Shown here: positions 10,889 to 23,620 of the stretch, piece by piece | How the letters are laid out: each line of letters starts with the position of its first letter | Position numbering within the stretch: position 1 is the first letter of the stretch | NCBI RefSeq assembly: GCF_004210375.1 | Contig: NC_134834.1 | Coordinates: 17,601,027 to 17,665,026 of the forward strand | Source of the DNA: Tachypleus tridentatus | Lineage: Eukaryota; Arthropoda; Merostomata; Xiphosura; Limulidae | Length of the DNA: 64,000 bases | Direction: 5' to 3' | Program-made: the position numbers and the translations under genes | Notes under the pieces: model-generated | Databases searched by the model: none | What the model saw: the letters and a program-made list of their open reading frames with translations, nothing else | Told to the model about the DNA's origin: nothing

Positions 10889-11055
10889 TCACCAACCACC
10901 ACCAACTCTTTGACTACTTTTTTACCAATGAATAATGGGATTGACCGTCACATTATAACGCCCCACGTCTAAAAGTGGCGAACATGTTTGGTGTGACGGG
11001 GAGTCGAACCTGCGACCCTCGGATTACGGGTCAAGTGCCTCAACCACCTGGCCAA
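10889..11055 (-). mobile_element. SINE-A, tail part missing
   Basis: Starts in the body (CCACCACCAACTCTTTGACT) and ends in a head that lacks its last bases (CCACCTGGCCAAG). Confidence 0.88.
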
Positions 11056-11205
11056 GTAGTTAACTTCTCCTTCAAAAAATAAACACCAAAAGCGAATAAA
11101 TCTAGTCGTTAATTGGATAGTTTCCAGATGGACGGTATTGAAACTCGACAAACACTAACACGTATTTGAGAAGTGTGACTTCTTCCACGTTTTTATACAG
11201 ACATT

Positions 11206-11390
11206 TTTTTTGTTTGTTTTAATGTGCGTTGTAATGTGACGGTCAATCCCACTATTCGTTGGTTAAAGAGTAGCCCAAGAGTTGGCGGTGAGTGGTGATG
11301 ACTAGCTGCTAGCCTTACACTGGTAAATTAGGTACAGCTAGCGCAGATAGCCCTCGAGTAGCTTTGCACGAAATTCAAAACAAACCAAAC
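11206..11390 (+). mobile_element. SINE-A, 5'-truncated, preceded by inverted tail
   Basis: TTTTTGTTTGTTTTAATG (inverted tail) joins a forward body beginning GCGTTGTAATGTGACGG and ending AAAACAAACCAAAC. It is another foldback-type arrangement. A small deletion occurs at GCTGCTAGCCTTACAC. Confidence 0.8.
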
Positions 11391-12020
11391 AATTTTGTGG
11401 CATTCATATCGATTTATTAATACTAATGTCTCAGGTAGTGTTTATGCTAATTTTATAGATGAATCTAGCCACACCTACAAAATGTAGAATTGTGTTTCGA
11501 ATTTTATCTCAAAATAAAAGAAGAATTCAAGGAAGTGTAATAACTCACAAATGATTTAGTCACACGTGCCTCGCTGCTATCCCAGAATGCATCTATTCTG
11601 TGCATGTTCGTGACTGTAAACCAATTTAACAAGATACTGGGTGAATTATTGATTAACGGGAGAGACTGATGTTTTAAATGGTTATTTAATATGACGTCGA
11701 CTTGACGATTACTAAAGTTAGGCCTCCGATGGCGAGATTAATAGCCTCTCGACTTCAATTCCAATAATCTTGTTTGTCCAGACACGATCAAGTACTGGTG
11801 AAACTTTTGTTTCACAGCTTCCACGTGTGATATAATACAAAGTTAACTAAGAAATTACGATATCAAAACTGGGTCACAGCACAGATAAATCATCGTGTAC
11901 CTTTGTGCTTAATAACAATGTAATGTAAATTAGATGTTCGAGTCCTCCACTAGAAGAATCTAAAACTATTCATCGAGTTTTTATTGTTTTATCTCTTGCA
12001 CACTTGAATCTTGTAACTGT
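11391..12020. other. Unique AT-rich sequence
   Basis: No gene or repeat recognised. Confidence 0.6.
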
Positions 12021-12306
12021 GGCCCGGCATGGCCAAGCCTGTTAAGGCGTGCGACTCGTAATCTGAGGGTCGCGGGTTCGCATCCCTGTCGCACCAAACA
12101 TGCTCGCCCTTTCAACCGTGGGGGCGTTATAAAGTCACGGTCAACCCCACTATTCGTTGGTAAAAGAGTAGCCCTAGAGTTGGCGGTGGGTGGTGATGAC
12201 TAGCTGCCTTCCCTCTAGTCTTACACTGCTAAATTAGGGACGGCTAGAACAGATAGTCCTCGAGTAGCTTTGTGCGAAAGTAAAAAAACAAACAAACAAA
12301 CAAAAC
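12021..12306 (+). mobile_element. SINE-A
   Basis: Full-length and well preserved: head GGCCCGGCATGGCCAAGCC, tail with four CAAA units. Confidence 0.96.
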
Positions 12307-13038
12307 AAGTCTTGTAACAGTTCATTGCAGAACGTGCGTTATTAACAAACAATAAACGTTGTCTTGCCAAGTTAGAGTGCAGAATAACCTATTCAACACG
12401 TTTTTATTGAGGTCAGTTTACAATGTTGGATTTAAGATAGCCTTTACCCTGTTAAACATAACTAAACGTTTCTCAGATTTGGCTTAACTTGGTTCTGAAT
12501 AACAAACAACAAATTTCGTGAAGTGTTTATTTCTGTTTAACTCAGCACTTCAAGCGCTCATTTTTATTCGTAAGTTCACATTCTTAACTCCCAAGTTGCA
12601 TATTTAAACTTGTAAAGGAAGATATATTTGTTTTTATGTAACAAAAATATATGGTCCACTATTATTATTTTGATAACTGAATTTACTTAATTGTTAGAAG
12701 TTTCTCCACTAGATGGGGAAATAGTATATGAACGCTCGCAGCTTATAATCACGCCATGTCAACGCTGAGACTTGTTTCCCAGGAAGAACGTAAAAAAAAG
12801 GTAGTAGTGGCAAATCTTCGTCAGCAGCGTAGTTGAAGTGGAACTTGGATGATGGTTGACAAGGTGAGTGAACAGGTCTTATTAATTTGCCCTGATAAAA
12901 CTGGTTCATCAGCCAGATATATATCATGACACACAACCGGTTGGTAACTGACGGAGTGTGAAAATATATAAACTACAGCGAAAAAAAACAAAACACAAAA
13001 AACAACAGTGCCACATCCGTTATCTTTAGATGAAAGCT
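12307..13038. other. Unique sequence; possible non-coding exon near 12.72-12.87 kb
   Basis: On the plus strand GACTTGTTTCCCAG| looks like an acceptor and GATGGTTGACAAG|GTGAGTG like a good donor, but all three frames between them hit stops, so at best this is untranslated or a start (ATGATGGTTGACAAG). Nothing else seen. Confidence 0.25.
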
Positions 13039-13316
13039 TTTGTTTTGTTTTTTTTAATTTCGCGCAAAGCTACACGAAGGCTATCTGCGCTAGCCGTCCT
13101 AAATTTAGTAGTGTAAGACTAGAGGGAAGGTAACTAGTCATCACCACCCACCGCCAACTCTTGGTCTATTCCTTTACCAAAGAATAGTGGGATTGACCGT
13201 CACATTGTAACGCTCCCACGGCTGAAAGGGCGAGGATGTTTGGAGCGACTGGAATTCGAACCCACGACCCTTAGATTACGAGTCGAATGCCTTAACCCAC
13301 CTGGCCATGCAGGGCC
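13039..13316 (-). mobile_element. SINE-A
   Basis: Full-length: tail TTTTGTTTTGTTTTTTTTAA, head end GGCCATGCAGGGCC. Confidence 0.95.
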
Positions 13317-15677
13317 GTAGATGAAAGCTATCCTGTCGTTACCAATAAGTCTTCCTAGCTTTATACTGATGCAAGTACATAGAAGTAAAAGATTAATTTA
13401 TGTTCCACAGGGTTCTCGAAAGTGTTCTGTTTCAAGAGTAAATAAAACCAAACTAAGTGTAAGAAGTAATTTTATTTATTGCTTTTGAAGTTCACATATC
13501 ATGTTGCGTTGTATCAAACAAGATGCATAATTATTCTCCTGATTCGTCGCACGTGCATATTATACTGACGTCACGACAGTACAAACTGCAATGTTTAGCG
13601 TTTTTATGTGACGCCATTTTAATGTCTACTGACTGACTGACAACACACTACTGTATAGTTTTGCGAGTGGCTAAAACGAGTGACACCTTTTCGGGAAAAT
13701 AACATATCCTAACTATATGAATGCTTAGATTCTTATTCCGGTTACTGTTCAACGGTTCTACGAAACAACGCTTTCAAACTATTTTAATCACTGAATTATT
13801 ACGTTGTCGTACAATGCTAACACGTTTTGTTTTTGATTTCTCATGTACTATTATATTTTTTATTTTAAGGATTGTTTTGAATTGATGGATTGAAATATTT
13901 ATTTAGAAAACTAAATCTCCTAATCTGCCCGAACCGTGTGTGATATTATCGGGATTACGGCCGAAAATGTCGTTAACAGCGAGGAGGCTAAACAGACGAA
14001 ACAATGCGTTCTGTTCTATCTATATGAACGGAAATGTTAGAACAGTACATTTAATTAGCTGTACAGTTTAATCTTAAGTTTTCGCTCTGAGTACATAATC
14101 TACTTTGACGAGAACTTGTTACTAGTTTAACTTATAACGTACCTGAGTGTTGTTAAACGTATCTAAGAATTACTATTGATAAATTACACATTTAGTTCTG
14201 ACGAATGTACATAGTTTACTTTGGTCAGAAATTAACATTAATGATTTTATAATATCAAGCGGCTTATATCTCTTAGTTCGCCACTTAATTTCTAATGTCT
14301 AGGTGATTTGTAAATGTTGTATATGGCTTGTTCCTACCATACCTCTGGTACCAACAGGCTCTCGTGATCTCTGAGACTTGTGACGTCACCTCTTCTGCAC
14401 GCGTTGATTACTTCAGAGTGTTCTTCATGTAAAATGATGTTGATGAAATTTAATATAAATTTGTCTTTTGTTTCCCAGTGAATGTAACTGGTAACGAATG
14501 AAATGTAATTCGGTAGTTGCTAACATTGTTAGAATACAGACAGATTGTAATGCGCTCGAGTGTAAAATTAGGTTAACGTGCGACGAAAGTTCGGAGATGC
14601 AAAGATAACACCACAACAACTACATCAACGGAAACACCCGGATACAAATCCTGGTGGTAATCCCAACAATTGTTCCGTGAGTGTTGTCATTCGTACAGCG
14701 AACAAGAAAACTGTCTCTGAGATTCGCCCGGATCTCGCGTTTCGTAATAACCTGCTGAACGCAACATGTTATCTGTTTAACACGTGCTCGAGTTGGAAAC
14801 AGAACCGTTATACGGGTCCCTCAGTGCGAACTATTTTAATACGTCAGCCATTTCGCGGGTCCTGTCTCTGTCTGTATGAAGGAAAAATATATAAAAACGA
14901 CCCATATTCGAGAAGCTTTTCGTCGAACGTATCATAAGAGGGGTGTCAAGTTTCACATGTTGGTGTGAGTGCGTTTTTGATTTTATAGCGTGAATAATTT
15001 TAACAATAAAAATGAAATTTACTTTTCCGTATCGCGTGTCAGCTCTGGCAGAACTTGTTTCATGTTACAAGAAAGAAGGGGAGGGTAGTATCGCACAGTG
15101 AGGGTGATTTTTAATAATGAATTTGGAATCTGCTTGTTCTGAATTTACTGTTTCGTTTTTAAACTTAAAAGAGTTTGTGTAAACATAACAAAGTACAAGT
15201 GCTACACTGTACAAGAAAGTGTTTTACATCCAGGTTACCAGACTTTTGACGATCACGACTTCCGCTGATATGTTTATTGTTGTTTTAGAGATAACTCACA
15301 GACGGTTTCAGCTTCCAACGGACGATTAAATTGATTGCTGGCGGTACACAAGTAACCTGAACAAGTAACGAAGTAAGTACACACTGTGGAAACGTCTGAC
15401 TGAGTAGCCGTTTAGAAGTTCTTGTGAAATTTCAGACCAGTAATCAGAAGGAAACTTCATTAAAATACTGTGTAAGCGAATACTGAAGGCCTAACTTAAG
15501 CCTTAATTCTGTCCAGAATGAAACTAATGTTTGGCCTAACCATAAACAAACAGAATTCTGTCAGAGACAAAACAAGTAGCTACAGTTGATATGTTAACAT
15601 ACCTTCATTATCTGAATTGTTTTGTATATACAGTGGGTGATTTAATTAGTTTATGAACCTTTTATTCGTTAATATTT
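13317..15677. other. Long unique stretch with CRE sites and a TATA-like box
   Basis: No recognisable protein. Perfect TGACGTCA palindromes lie at 13566-13573 and 14381-14388. An open frame of 119 codons at 14578-14937 resembles no family I know and lacks splice partners. At 14890-14896 is TATAAAA in a CpG-containing patch (14,700-15,060), so a plus-strand promoter starting near 14,920 is conceivable but unproven. Confidence 0.3.
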
Positions 15678-15783
15678 GGCCACTAGTGGGACAGTGGTAA
15701 GTTTATGAACTTACAACGCTAAAACCCACGGTTCGATTTCCTCTCGGTAAACAGAATATTGTTTAGCTTTGTATTTTACTTGT
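15678..15783 (+). mobile_element. Diverged SINE-B-like copy
   Basis: CACTAGTGGGACAGTGGTAA, ACTTACAACGCTAAAACCCA and CGGTTCGATTTCC follow the SINE-B head. The 3' part (TTTAGCTTTGTATTTTACTTG) is closer to SINE-C. Confidence 0.65.
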
Positions 15784-16187
15784 AAAAAATTTACATCTTT
15801 CATTTAATAGAAAAGCTGATGATGAGATGAAATTCGTGGTATTTTTAAGTTATTTTTTTCCATTAAAAATTAGGGTTAAATTGCAAAGTCAGACTGATAA
15901 ACAAGACAAGTTGAAATTATCTTACCTACCATGGCAACGGGTGAGTCTATTGTGTCAGATTTGTTCCACAAAATGACTTTAATTAATTGTTGTTTATAAA
16001 ATAACTGATAGAATAATGTTGGGAGGAGAGTTACCATTTCAGTAATGGTCACAGTAAATATTTCTGTAATTACGGCTTTAAATGTGCAAAACGTTTCACT
16101 ATTTCGAAGTCTGTTTGGTAAACTTTAAACCTTGTAACTGTTCTTAAGGTGTAATCTGTCACCATCTAATACGGTTTCATCAAAATA

Positions 16188-16307
16188 TGGCAGGCTCGTA
16201 TTGACACAACGGTTAGCCTGTGAACTTATAACGCTAGTAACCGGGTTTTAATACCCGTGGCGGACACAACAAAGATAGCTCATTGTGTAACTTTGTACTT
16301 GAAAAGA
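16188..16307 (+). mobile_element. SINE-C
   Basis: Complete forward copy: head GGCTCGTATTGACACAACGG, anticodon-loop-like CTTATAA, core CCGGGTTTTAATACCCG, tail AGATAGCTCATTGTGTAACT. Confidence 0.82.
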
Positions 16308-17421
16308 AGGCGAGATAATTGAAAAGTGCTTTTAAAACAGTTATTTAGTTGATTGTTTCGAAGCTGTTTAGCAAAGGAAGTAGTTGAAGATAATTTCTTA
16401 CGTGGATAACTGATTTCTCATAAATTAATTTTACTGTAAGATACACACGCAATGGCCAGAATTAGAAACTTTAGCATGACGAATGGACCAGTCCTTTCTT
16501 AGTACCTGTACGATGTAAGTATCTACACGTTAGAAAGAGAGCCACCTGTAGAATGTAAAGGTAAACGCAAAACTGCAAAAGCCTCAAGTATCATTATAAG
16601 AAGAAAGATATATCAAGTATTTACTGAAGTGTTGTTGCTGGGGTTCGAACGTCGGATTCATTAATAACGAGGACGGTCAAGCTCACTGGTAAATAAAGGA
16701 TTATTTGTGTTTCAAGTGTCTCAGATCTGAGACCTTTGTTAACGAGGGAAAGTGTGATCGTTAAAAAAATATATCGAAGAATTAAAGTCGGCTGACAACT
16801 CAATGAAGTCGTGGAACCACCTTACATAATTCCCACTGTAGAAAATTCTGTAAAATGTGTAGTCTTGTGGGGTCCATTCACACGGTTTGAACTTAGTCCC
16901 CAGGTTCGTTTGAATGACCGTATTCAGGTTCGAATTAACTAAGGTGCACTCGATATGTTTACACAGTATCGTGTATTATAATTTATTTCGGACGAGTTTC
17001 CGATTGTTACGTATTACAATTTCATACAGCTGGAAATTCGAATCTGAAAGTTAATTAAATGTCTATATGTATTAGATTTATTATATCCGCCAATAAGATT
17101 GACACACACATTTTTCTTTCTTAACATAAATTTATTTCGATATGCAAACAGTAATACAATTTATAATAACAGTTATTACAAATAGTTATAACAAATAATG
17201 GTTTATATACAAGAGTATTACAAATTTACAAAGAATACTGAGCTTTCTATCTGGTTACGAGCTACATCTTTTAAACGTTAATTGGAGTTTAATTATGAGT
17301 CAGGAAGCATCCTCAGACCTCTTGGCTTCAGGTAGTATATTAAAATACTGTTTACTTCTTGGAGTCCAAAGGATTATATACTTATGATTACATTGTTTAA
17401 ATTCATATTAGTTTTGTGGCT
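16308..17421. other. Unique AT-rich sequence
   Basis: No gene recognised. A minus-strand fragment near 16621-16700 (GTTGCTGGGGTTCGAACGTC) may be a decayed tRNA-like head. Confidence 0.5.
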
Positions 17422-17537
17422 TCCCACTAGTACAGCGGTAAGTCTGGGGATTTACCACGCTCAACTCAGGGGTTCGATTCCCCGCGGTGGGCTCAGCAGA
17501 TAGCCCGATGTAGTTTTGCTACAATAACTCACACACA
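17422..17537 (+). mobile_element. SINE-B
   Basis: Best-paired head of the family here: CCCAC at the 5' side matches GTGGG at the 3' side of the acceptor stem. Box B is GGGGTTCGATTCCCC. The tail is CAATAACTCACACACAT. Confidence 0.9.
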
Positions 17538-17883
17538 TAAGTTTTGTGACAGCCAATCATTCGAGTGCTGCTAACAGTATGTCCTCCCCTGGTCAACACA
17601 GAGAAACTAAAGGTGGTTATTCCTGGTGATAAGGAGCACATGTGATAAATATCTATATATATAGTAGTAAAGATGGCCGATATGGGTGCAGAAAAATTTT
17701 AGTTAAAGCATTAAACAAATAAAAACGTTGTTTTTTTTCAACCCCCATAGGTCATTATGAGGCCGCGAATGAATAGCTATACCTAAATTTTTGGGTCTCT
17801 GACCTGATTGTCCAGGCTCACGTGTTCTACCTCTTCTATCGTGTGTTATAAATTTTAATCACTTAAATTACAGTTCGCAAACT

Positions 17884-18156
17884 AGACCCTGCATGGCCAG
17901 GTGATTAAGACTCGTAATTCTATGGTCACGGGTTCGAATCCCTCATCACGGCAAACATGCTCGCTTTTTCAGCCGTGGAGGCGTTATAATGTTAGGGTCA
18001 ATCCCGCTATTCGTTGGTAAAAGAGTAGTCCCACAGTTGGCTGTGGGTGGTGATTACTAGCTGCCTTCCTTCTAGTTTTACATTGCTAAATTAGGGACTG
18101 CTAGCGCAGATAGCCCTCGTGTAGCTTTGCGCGCAATTCAAAAGAAACCAAACAAG
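17884..18156 (+). mobile_element. SINE-A
   Basis: Full-length with a small deletion in the anticodon stem (GATTAAGACTCGTAATTC). Confidence 0.94.
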
Positions 18157-18967
18157 TTCGCAACCTTAATTTTAGTTCGTACCGAAACAGTTCCCATTCA
18201 CATAACTGATTATATATTTAAATAACATCTGTCAAGTCTTCGCTGGTTTGACGAGTCTTGGGACAAAAGGCCTCGTCGGCTCTCAAAAGAGTAGATATAG
18301 TGCGATTGATATATTAATAACGCTTGTTTTTACTTAAGTTCTTAGAATTACATAATTTTACGATATATCTCTAATGTTTCTTATTTTACCAAAGCTTTCC
18401 GTTTATCACTTACTCTAAACAATTACGGGCACAAAACAGCGCGAGCAACTTAAGCACTTAATTAAAATTAGCAACGTGTTTAAGTTGGTTAGGAATTTTA
18501 ACTTCCATCAGTCAAATAACTTTACCCCCTTTTATCATTTATCATAATTAACAGGATGGATTAACACTATCGCTCGCGTGCAGTCACAGAAAAGGTTTTT
18601 TTGTTCTTTTATCAAGAGTCTTAGAACACGTTAGGCTTAAGTTTTCTGAAGTAAAATTCACACGACGACAAACAAGCAAAAGAGAATGTTTTCTAAATAA
18701 TTGATTCTCACCGAAATAAACAACAACAACACAGAACTGTGTAAAGTTGCACTTCACAAGACGAGCTAATAGACCACAGACACGGAAAAGTTCTGTTAAA
18801 ACAAAAGCGAAGAAAAATGATTAAAGATTCAGACCTGTGCTTCATCGCGCAGAAAGCGAGTTAGGCCTCATCAGACACGAGTACGCGTTACTTACTGTCA
18901 CTGTAACAATATTATAACGAGTCATATTACGCTATTCCCTCAATAATATGTAATTACACTGAAATGG
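18157..18967. other. Unique AT-rich sequence
   Basis: No gene or repeat recognised. Confidence 0.6.
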
Positions 18968-19195
18968 ACCGGGTGTGGTTCAATGGTTAGCGTGCATGGA
19001 TTTTAAATCCGAGAGTTGTTGGAAAAATAAGTTCCATGCGTTATAAGAGTGGTTATCAGTTATTCGGTAGATCAAAAGGTTTTCTTGCTGTTAATTAGAT
19101 TTCTTTCCTCTAATCCATGGTTTTACAAGTAGAGACGTATATGCACAGATATCTCATGTGTAGCTTTGTGCGAACATTCTACAAGAAACAAATTA
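18968..19195 (+). mobile_element. Old SINE-A relative
   Basis: A tRNA-like head (GTGTGGTTCAATGGTTAGCG) is followed by a diverged body (GTTATAAGAGTGGTTATCAG) and the recognisable 3' end CTCATGTGTAGCTTTGTGCG. Confidence 0.6.
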
Positions 19196-19479
19196 ATGTG
19201 AGATGGCTTTAAGTATTTCATAAATCCCTATAGTGAACTGTGTTAAGTCATACTTTCAAAGACTGAACTAGTACTGAGATGATAACCGTTTCTGTCTTAT
19301 CTTCATTCAAAAGACGAATATATTAACATACAATTAAAAATACTCTGTAAAAATGATAAAAACAACATTTTATAAAGACAAACAACAACAACGAATACAT
19401 TTAAATATATCCTGTATTATAATACAAAAAATTGCTTAAGTATTTTAATGTTCATCTTGCGTGTGAAAAAAACTAACTC
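19196..19479. other. Unique AT-rich sequence
   Basis: Nothing recognised. Confidence 0.5.
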
Positions 19480-19760
19480 TGCTAACCCTAAGCTTGTTCT
19501 TTCGTTGATACAATCCTATGTTTGTTAACCCTAAAGTTTCGTGCTGATGTAGTCTAATGTATGTTAACCATAGTTTTTCGCTAATATAATCCTGTGTTAA
19601 CCCTAAAGTGTTTCTCTAATATAATCTTATGTTAACCCTAAAGATGTTTGCTGATATAATCCTGCGTATTTTAACCCTAAAGTTATTTGTTGTTTTTTGT
19701 CTGATACAACTGTGTATGTTAACCCTAATTTTTTTTAATTTTTTTTTTGCTGGTATAATC
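19480..19760. repeat. Degenerate tandem repeat with TTAACCCTAA motif
   Basis: About six degenerate units of roughly 40-60 bp, each with GTTAACCCTAAAGT followed by TGATATAATCCT. The CCCTAA hexamer is not itself tandem, so this is not telomeric DNA. Confidence 0.7.
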
Positions 19761-20540
19761 CTCAAGGAATGGCGTATTAACTTTCTTTACATAATAATAA
19801 GGAGCTAATTAGATCACAAATGGAAAATTAAACATAATAATCAATAGCGGGTCTCTTTTCACAGAATGTTGATAACGTAGAACGTGGTACCGTTTACCAT
19901 TCCAAACAAAATGGAAATCTCATCAAAAACCAATAACACCAAAAATATATTTAAACTGTGTTCAGCTGCACCACTACTAAGAAAACTGTTTGGTCTCTAT
20001 TTTGCAATTTGCCTTTAAATTATTAGATATAGAGTACTAATAAAAAATAAATAAAGATACAGTATAGTGGTGGTCATTCATCAAGGCTTACTTATTCGTC
20101 TGTGAACGAACTTGTTAAAAATATTTAAAAAAATAAGCTGGGACTCCAATACTGTTCCATACTTGCTCTTTTCAAAGAAGAATCCATTGCTATTTCTATG
20201 GTAAGTAATATGGTTGTTTTTGTACTTTTTAAAGACGTAGATATAAGAATTAATGTTAATTTTGATCGATCGAATCTCGAATTACTGCGTCACTTAAACT
20301 ACGCGTTTCGTCTGTATAAACATTTTGCGCACACAGAAAAGCATTTAATCAACACAAAGGAAACAAATTATCCAAAGATTGTCCCCAGTCGTTAACTAAT
20401 CGCTAACACTAATTGCATACGTATAGCAAGATTATAAAATTCACAACAAATTTATTTAACGAGACTCCAGAAATCCAAAGGGCTTTAACAAAACATTACT
20501 GTTTCTGTTTTAATTAAATTGTTATGATGAGTTCAGTGGA
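19761..20540. other. Unique AT-rich sequence
   Basis: An open frame of 65 codons at 20198-20395 shows no family resemblance. Nothing else seen. Confidence 0.5.
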
Positions 20541-20805
20541 ATGTTTGCTTGTTTTGAATTTCGAGCAAAGTTCCACAAGGGCTATCTGCATTAGCCGTCC
20601 CTAATTTAGCAGTGTAAGACTAGAGGGAAGGCTGTTAGTCATCACCACTCTCCGCCAACTCTTGGGCCACTCTTTTACCAACGAATAGTGAGATTGATCG
20701 TAACTTATAACACCCCTATGGGTGAAAGACCAAGCATGTTTAGTGTGACGAAGATTCGAACTCGTAACTCTGAGGTTACGAGTCGGGCGCCCTAACGCTA
20801 ACCTA
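20541..20805 (-). mobile_element. SINE-A
   Basis: Near full-length; head decayed (GTCGGGCGCCCTAACG). Confidence 0.9.
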
Positions 20806-20807
20806 AC

Positions 20808-20954
20808 TATTTAGTAGTGTAAGACTAAAGGAAAGGCTGCTAGTCATCACCACCCACCGCCAACTCTTGGGATACACGTTTACCAACGAATAGTGGGATT
20901 GACTGTAACTTTATAACGCCCCCACGGCTGAAAGGGCGGGCATGTTCGGTGTGG
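20808..20954 (-). mobile_element. SINE-A internal fragment
   Basis: Body only, from TTTAGTAGTGTAAGACTAAA to GGGCATGTTCGGTGTGG. It lies in the same orientation as the preceding copy, suggesting a tandem pair or recombination between copies. Confidence 0.85.
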
Positions 20955-21252
20955 AAATAATTTCTGTATAATTGTCAGACATTACAGGTTGTATATCCCT
21001 CTACGAACTGCACGAATTAAAACAATATTGAAAATCCGTGTTATTCGAATATGATGACTTTTGCCACCTGCGGCTCAGTTTGAGGGCTTATACTGTTATC
21101 GAGGTGCACAGCACAATTAACACATTACATGGTTTTACATTTACACAGCACATTGTGTTAGGTAAAAGGACGTTTTGTTTATGCTTCTATTTGTGTTACT
21201 TAGGCTGATGTGTTTATTGAGCCAACAGCGAAGGTTATTTACGAACAAGAGA
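20955..21252. other. Unique sequence
   Basis: Nothing recognised. Confidence 0.5.
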
Positions 21253-21521
21253 GGTTTGGTTTGTTTTGAATTTCGCGCAAAACCGCACGAGGGCTATCTG
21301 CGCCAGCCGTCCCTAATTTAGTAGTGTAAGACTAGAAGGAAGGCAGCTAGTCATCACCACCCACCGCCAACTCTTGGGCTACTCTTTTACCAACGAATAG
21401 TGGGATTGACCGTCCCATTGTAACGCCCCCACGGCAGAAAGGGCGAGCATGTTTGGTGTGACAAGGATTCGAACCCGTCACCCTCACATTAAGAGTCGAG
21501 TGCCTTAACCACCTGGCCCAA
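21253..21521 (-). mobile_element. SINE-A
   Basis: Full body; the head ends at CCACCTGGCCC. A stray head fragment (TTCGGTGTGACGGGGACGCG) lies just beyond, at 21547-21572. Confidence 0.92.
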
Positions 21522-21604
21522 GGAAACAAACATTTGTACTTTAGCCTGTTCGGTGTGACGGGGACGCGAACAATAGAAAGCACTGGTATTTCAATTCAGA
21601 AAGT

Positions 21605-21766
21605 CAGAGATTCGAACCGTGGTAGGCAGCCGAAATTCATGCGACTCGCGCCTTTCGCTATGGAATGTTATAACTGTGGCAGCCAATCCCGCTATTTCTT
21701 TAAGAGTAGCTAGAGAGGAGGCGGGTGATGCTGTTTGTCTGACCTCCCTCTCATCAACTGGCCAAG
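21605..21766 (+). mobile_element. Old SINE-A relative
   Basis: AGATTCGAACCG, GCGCCTTTCGCTATGGAATG, CAGCCAATCCCGCTATTTCT and AAGAGTAGC mark a diverged forward body. Confidence 0.55.
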
Positions 21767-21860
21767 GTAAACTCCGTGTCACTTAAGATTCCGTTTACGA
21801 TGAAAATTCTAACACCACCCGCCACTAACATTCGATTTTCTCACCATGTAACGTGAAACC

Positions 21861-22140
21861 CGGGGCCTGGCATGGCCAAGCGCGTAAGGCGTGCGACTCG
21901 TAATCCGAGGGTCGCGGGTTCGCGCCCGCGTCGCGCTAAACATGCTCGCCCTCCCAGCCGTGGGGGGGTATAATGTGACGGTCAATCCCGCTATTCGTTG
22001 GTAAAACAGTAGCCCAAGAGTTGGCGGTGGGTGGTGATGACTAGCTGTCTTCCCTCTAGTCTTACACTACTAAATTAGGGACGGCTAGCACAGATAGCCC
22101 TCGAGTAGCTTTGTGCGAAATTCCAAAAGAAACAAACAAA
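21861..22140 (+). mobile_element. SINE-A, GC-rich head
   Basis: Full-length. The head has unusually high GC with well-paired arms (GTCGCGGGTTCGCGCCCGCG), so it may be a young copy. Confidence 0.95.
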
Positions 22141-22839
22141 CGTGAACCTGTAAGCATCCAATAGCTTTATTTTTCGTGCATGCGCACTGTTGTTTTAGGA
22201 AAAATAGCTTTCTTTCTCTTTACATTGTAATATATTTCAAAAGAAAAGAACGTACAATACATTTATGCTCATGTCCTAAAAAACTTGTTTGCGTAATGAA
22301 TGCAACTTTCCTTTCTGTATACTGTTTACTAATTTCACATTTAGCTCTCTAGAACTTCATTTTCCCACGTTCATCCAACTCACACTGTTGGGCTATAAAC
22401 AGGTGGCGTTTAATGAGATTTATACAAGAGAATCTACTAAATAAAGACATGAGCGAAACTATAAATGGAGTGTTTTAAATAGCGTTGTATAGCGAGAAGT
22501 CTGCACGACGGTGACAGGGTAAGAACTCCCAAAGGTAAAAAACAACTTTAAATTTTTTTTTATAAATGCTTTTTTATGTAGTTTGCGTTCGAGCGCGTGT
22601 GTAGAAGAGGCATCAGTAATTTTAAAAGGAATTTTTCACACTTATTTTCATCACTTATGTTCCTCCGCCGGTGTTGCTACGTTAAACAGTTAGACTTGTG
22701 TGTGTGCAATCCACTAGGATTATTCAATGGAGGGTCAAACAGCTCAGTGCTACCCCCTGGAGATACATGATTGATTTGACTTTTACTTTAATGGTTCCAT
22801 TAAAAGAACTGTTTTTGTTTCTTGAACGATTTCGTTTTA
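22141..22839. other. Unique AT-rich sequence
   Basis: No gene recognised. Confidence 0.5.
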
Positions 22840-22895
22840 CTGCAGAGCTGAACAATGGGTTGTATGTCCACCGAGAGAATCGAACCTCGAGTATC
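22840..22895 (-). mobile_element. SINE-C fragment
   Basis: AACAATGGGTTGTATGTCCA and GAGAATCGAACCTCG match the middle of minus-strand SINE-C. Confidence 0.5.
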
Positions 22896-23191
22896 GGGGG
22901 AATATCCAAAACGAGTGAGATAAAGCGACCTATTTGATATTTAAAGGTCAAGGAGATTAGTTTGACTGCAGTGGGTCAGACGTAATTATAAAATAAATAT
23001 TTGAGTGAAAGAGACGGACAAGGTACTGTTTTCTTTCTGAATGTCGAAGGTCAACGTTACTTGATTTTAATATCATTTGTCACTGGTCAAGTGAAAAAGT
23101 GCATATTTTCATTAGAATAAAAGTTTTCAAAAGTGAAAAAAATGTCAAGAAGAGACCTCTATCTTCTGTGCACTTTTTTTTTTTTGCTTAT

Positions 23192-23468
23192 TTGATTGTT
23201 TCGTTTTTACTTCGTACAAAGCTACATGAGGGCTATCTGCGCTAGTCGTCCCTATTTAACAGTATAAAACTAGAGGTAAGAAAGCTGGCCATCACCACCC
23301 ACCGCCAACTCTTGGGCAACTCTTTTACAAACGAATAGTGGAATTGACTGGGACATTAAAACGCTCCCTACGGCTGTAAGGGTGAGCATGCTTGGTATTA
23401 CAGGGATTCGAACCCGCGACTCTCAGATTACGAATTGAGTGCCCTAACCACCCGGCCATGCTGGGCCT
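23192..23468 (-). mobile_element. SINE-A
   Basis: Full-length, moderately diverged; head end GGCCATGCTGGGCC. Confidence 0.93.
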
Positions 23469-23620
23469 GCCTTGTAATTAAATGTTTCTTTCAACAGAGA
23501 GGAAATTCGAAAATTTTCTGGTTCAAGAGGACAAGTAAAAGCAATGTTTGCTAGACACATACTGTACTATTTTGAGCTTCTGCCAGAACTTAAATAATAA
23601 AAAAAAAATACAGAAAAGAG

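Noticed and set aside
12021..12095. SINE heads as functional tRNA-Thr or tRNA-Val genes
   Set aside because: They sit in dozens of near-identical copies followed by the same body and tail and are often flanked by target duplications; acceptor and anticodon stems are mostly unpaired.
12719..12871. A plus-strand coding exon between TTTCCCAG and GTGAGT
   Set aside because: All three frames contain stops between the splice-like signals.
14578..14937. A 119-codon plus-strand frame as a gene
   Set aside because: No family resemblance, odd composition, no splice partner. The TATA-like box lies inside the frame. Kept only as a note on the stretch.
19480..19760. TTAACCCTAA repeats as an interstitial telomere
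   Set aside because: The hexamer occurs once per 40-60 bp unit, not in tandem, and the surrounding unit is conserved instead.
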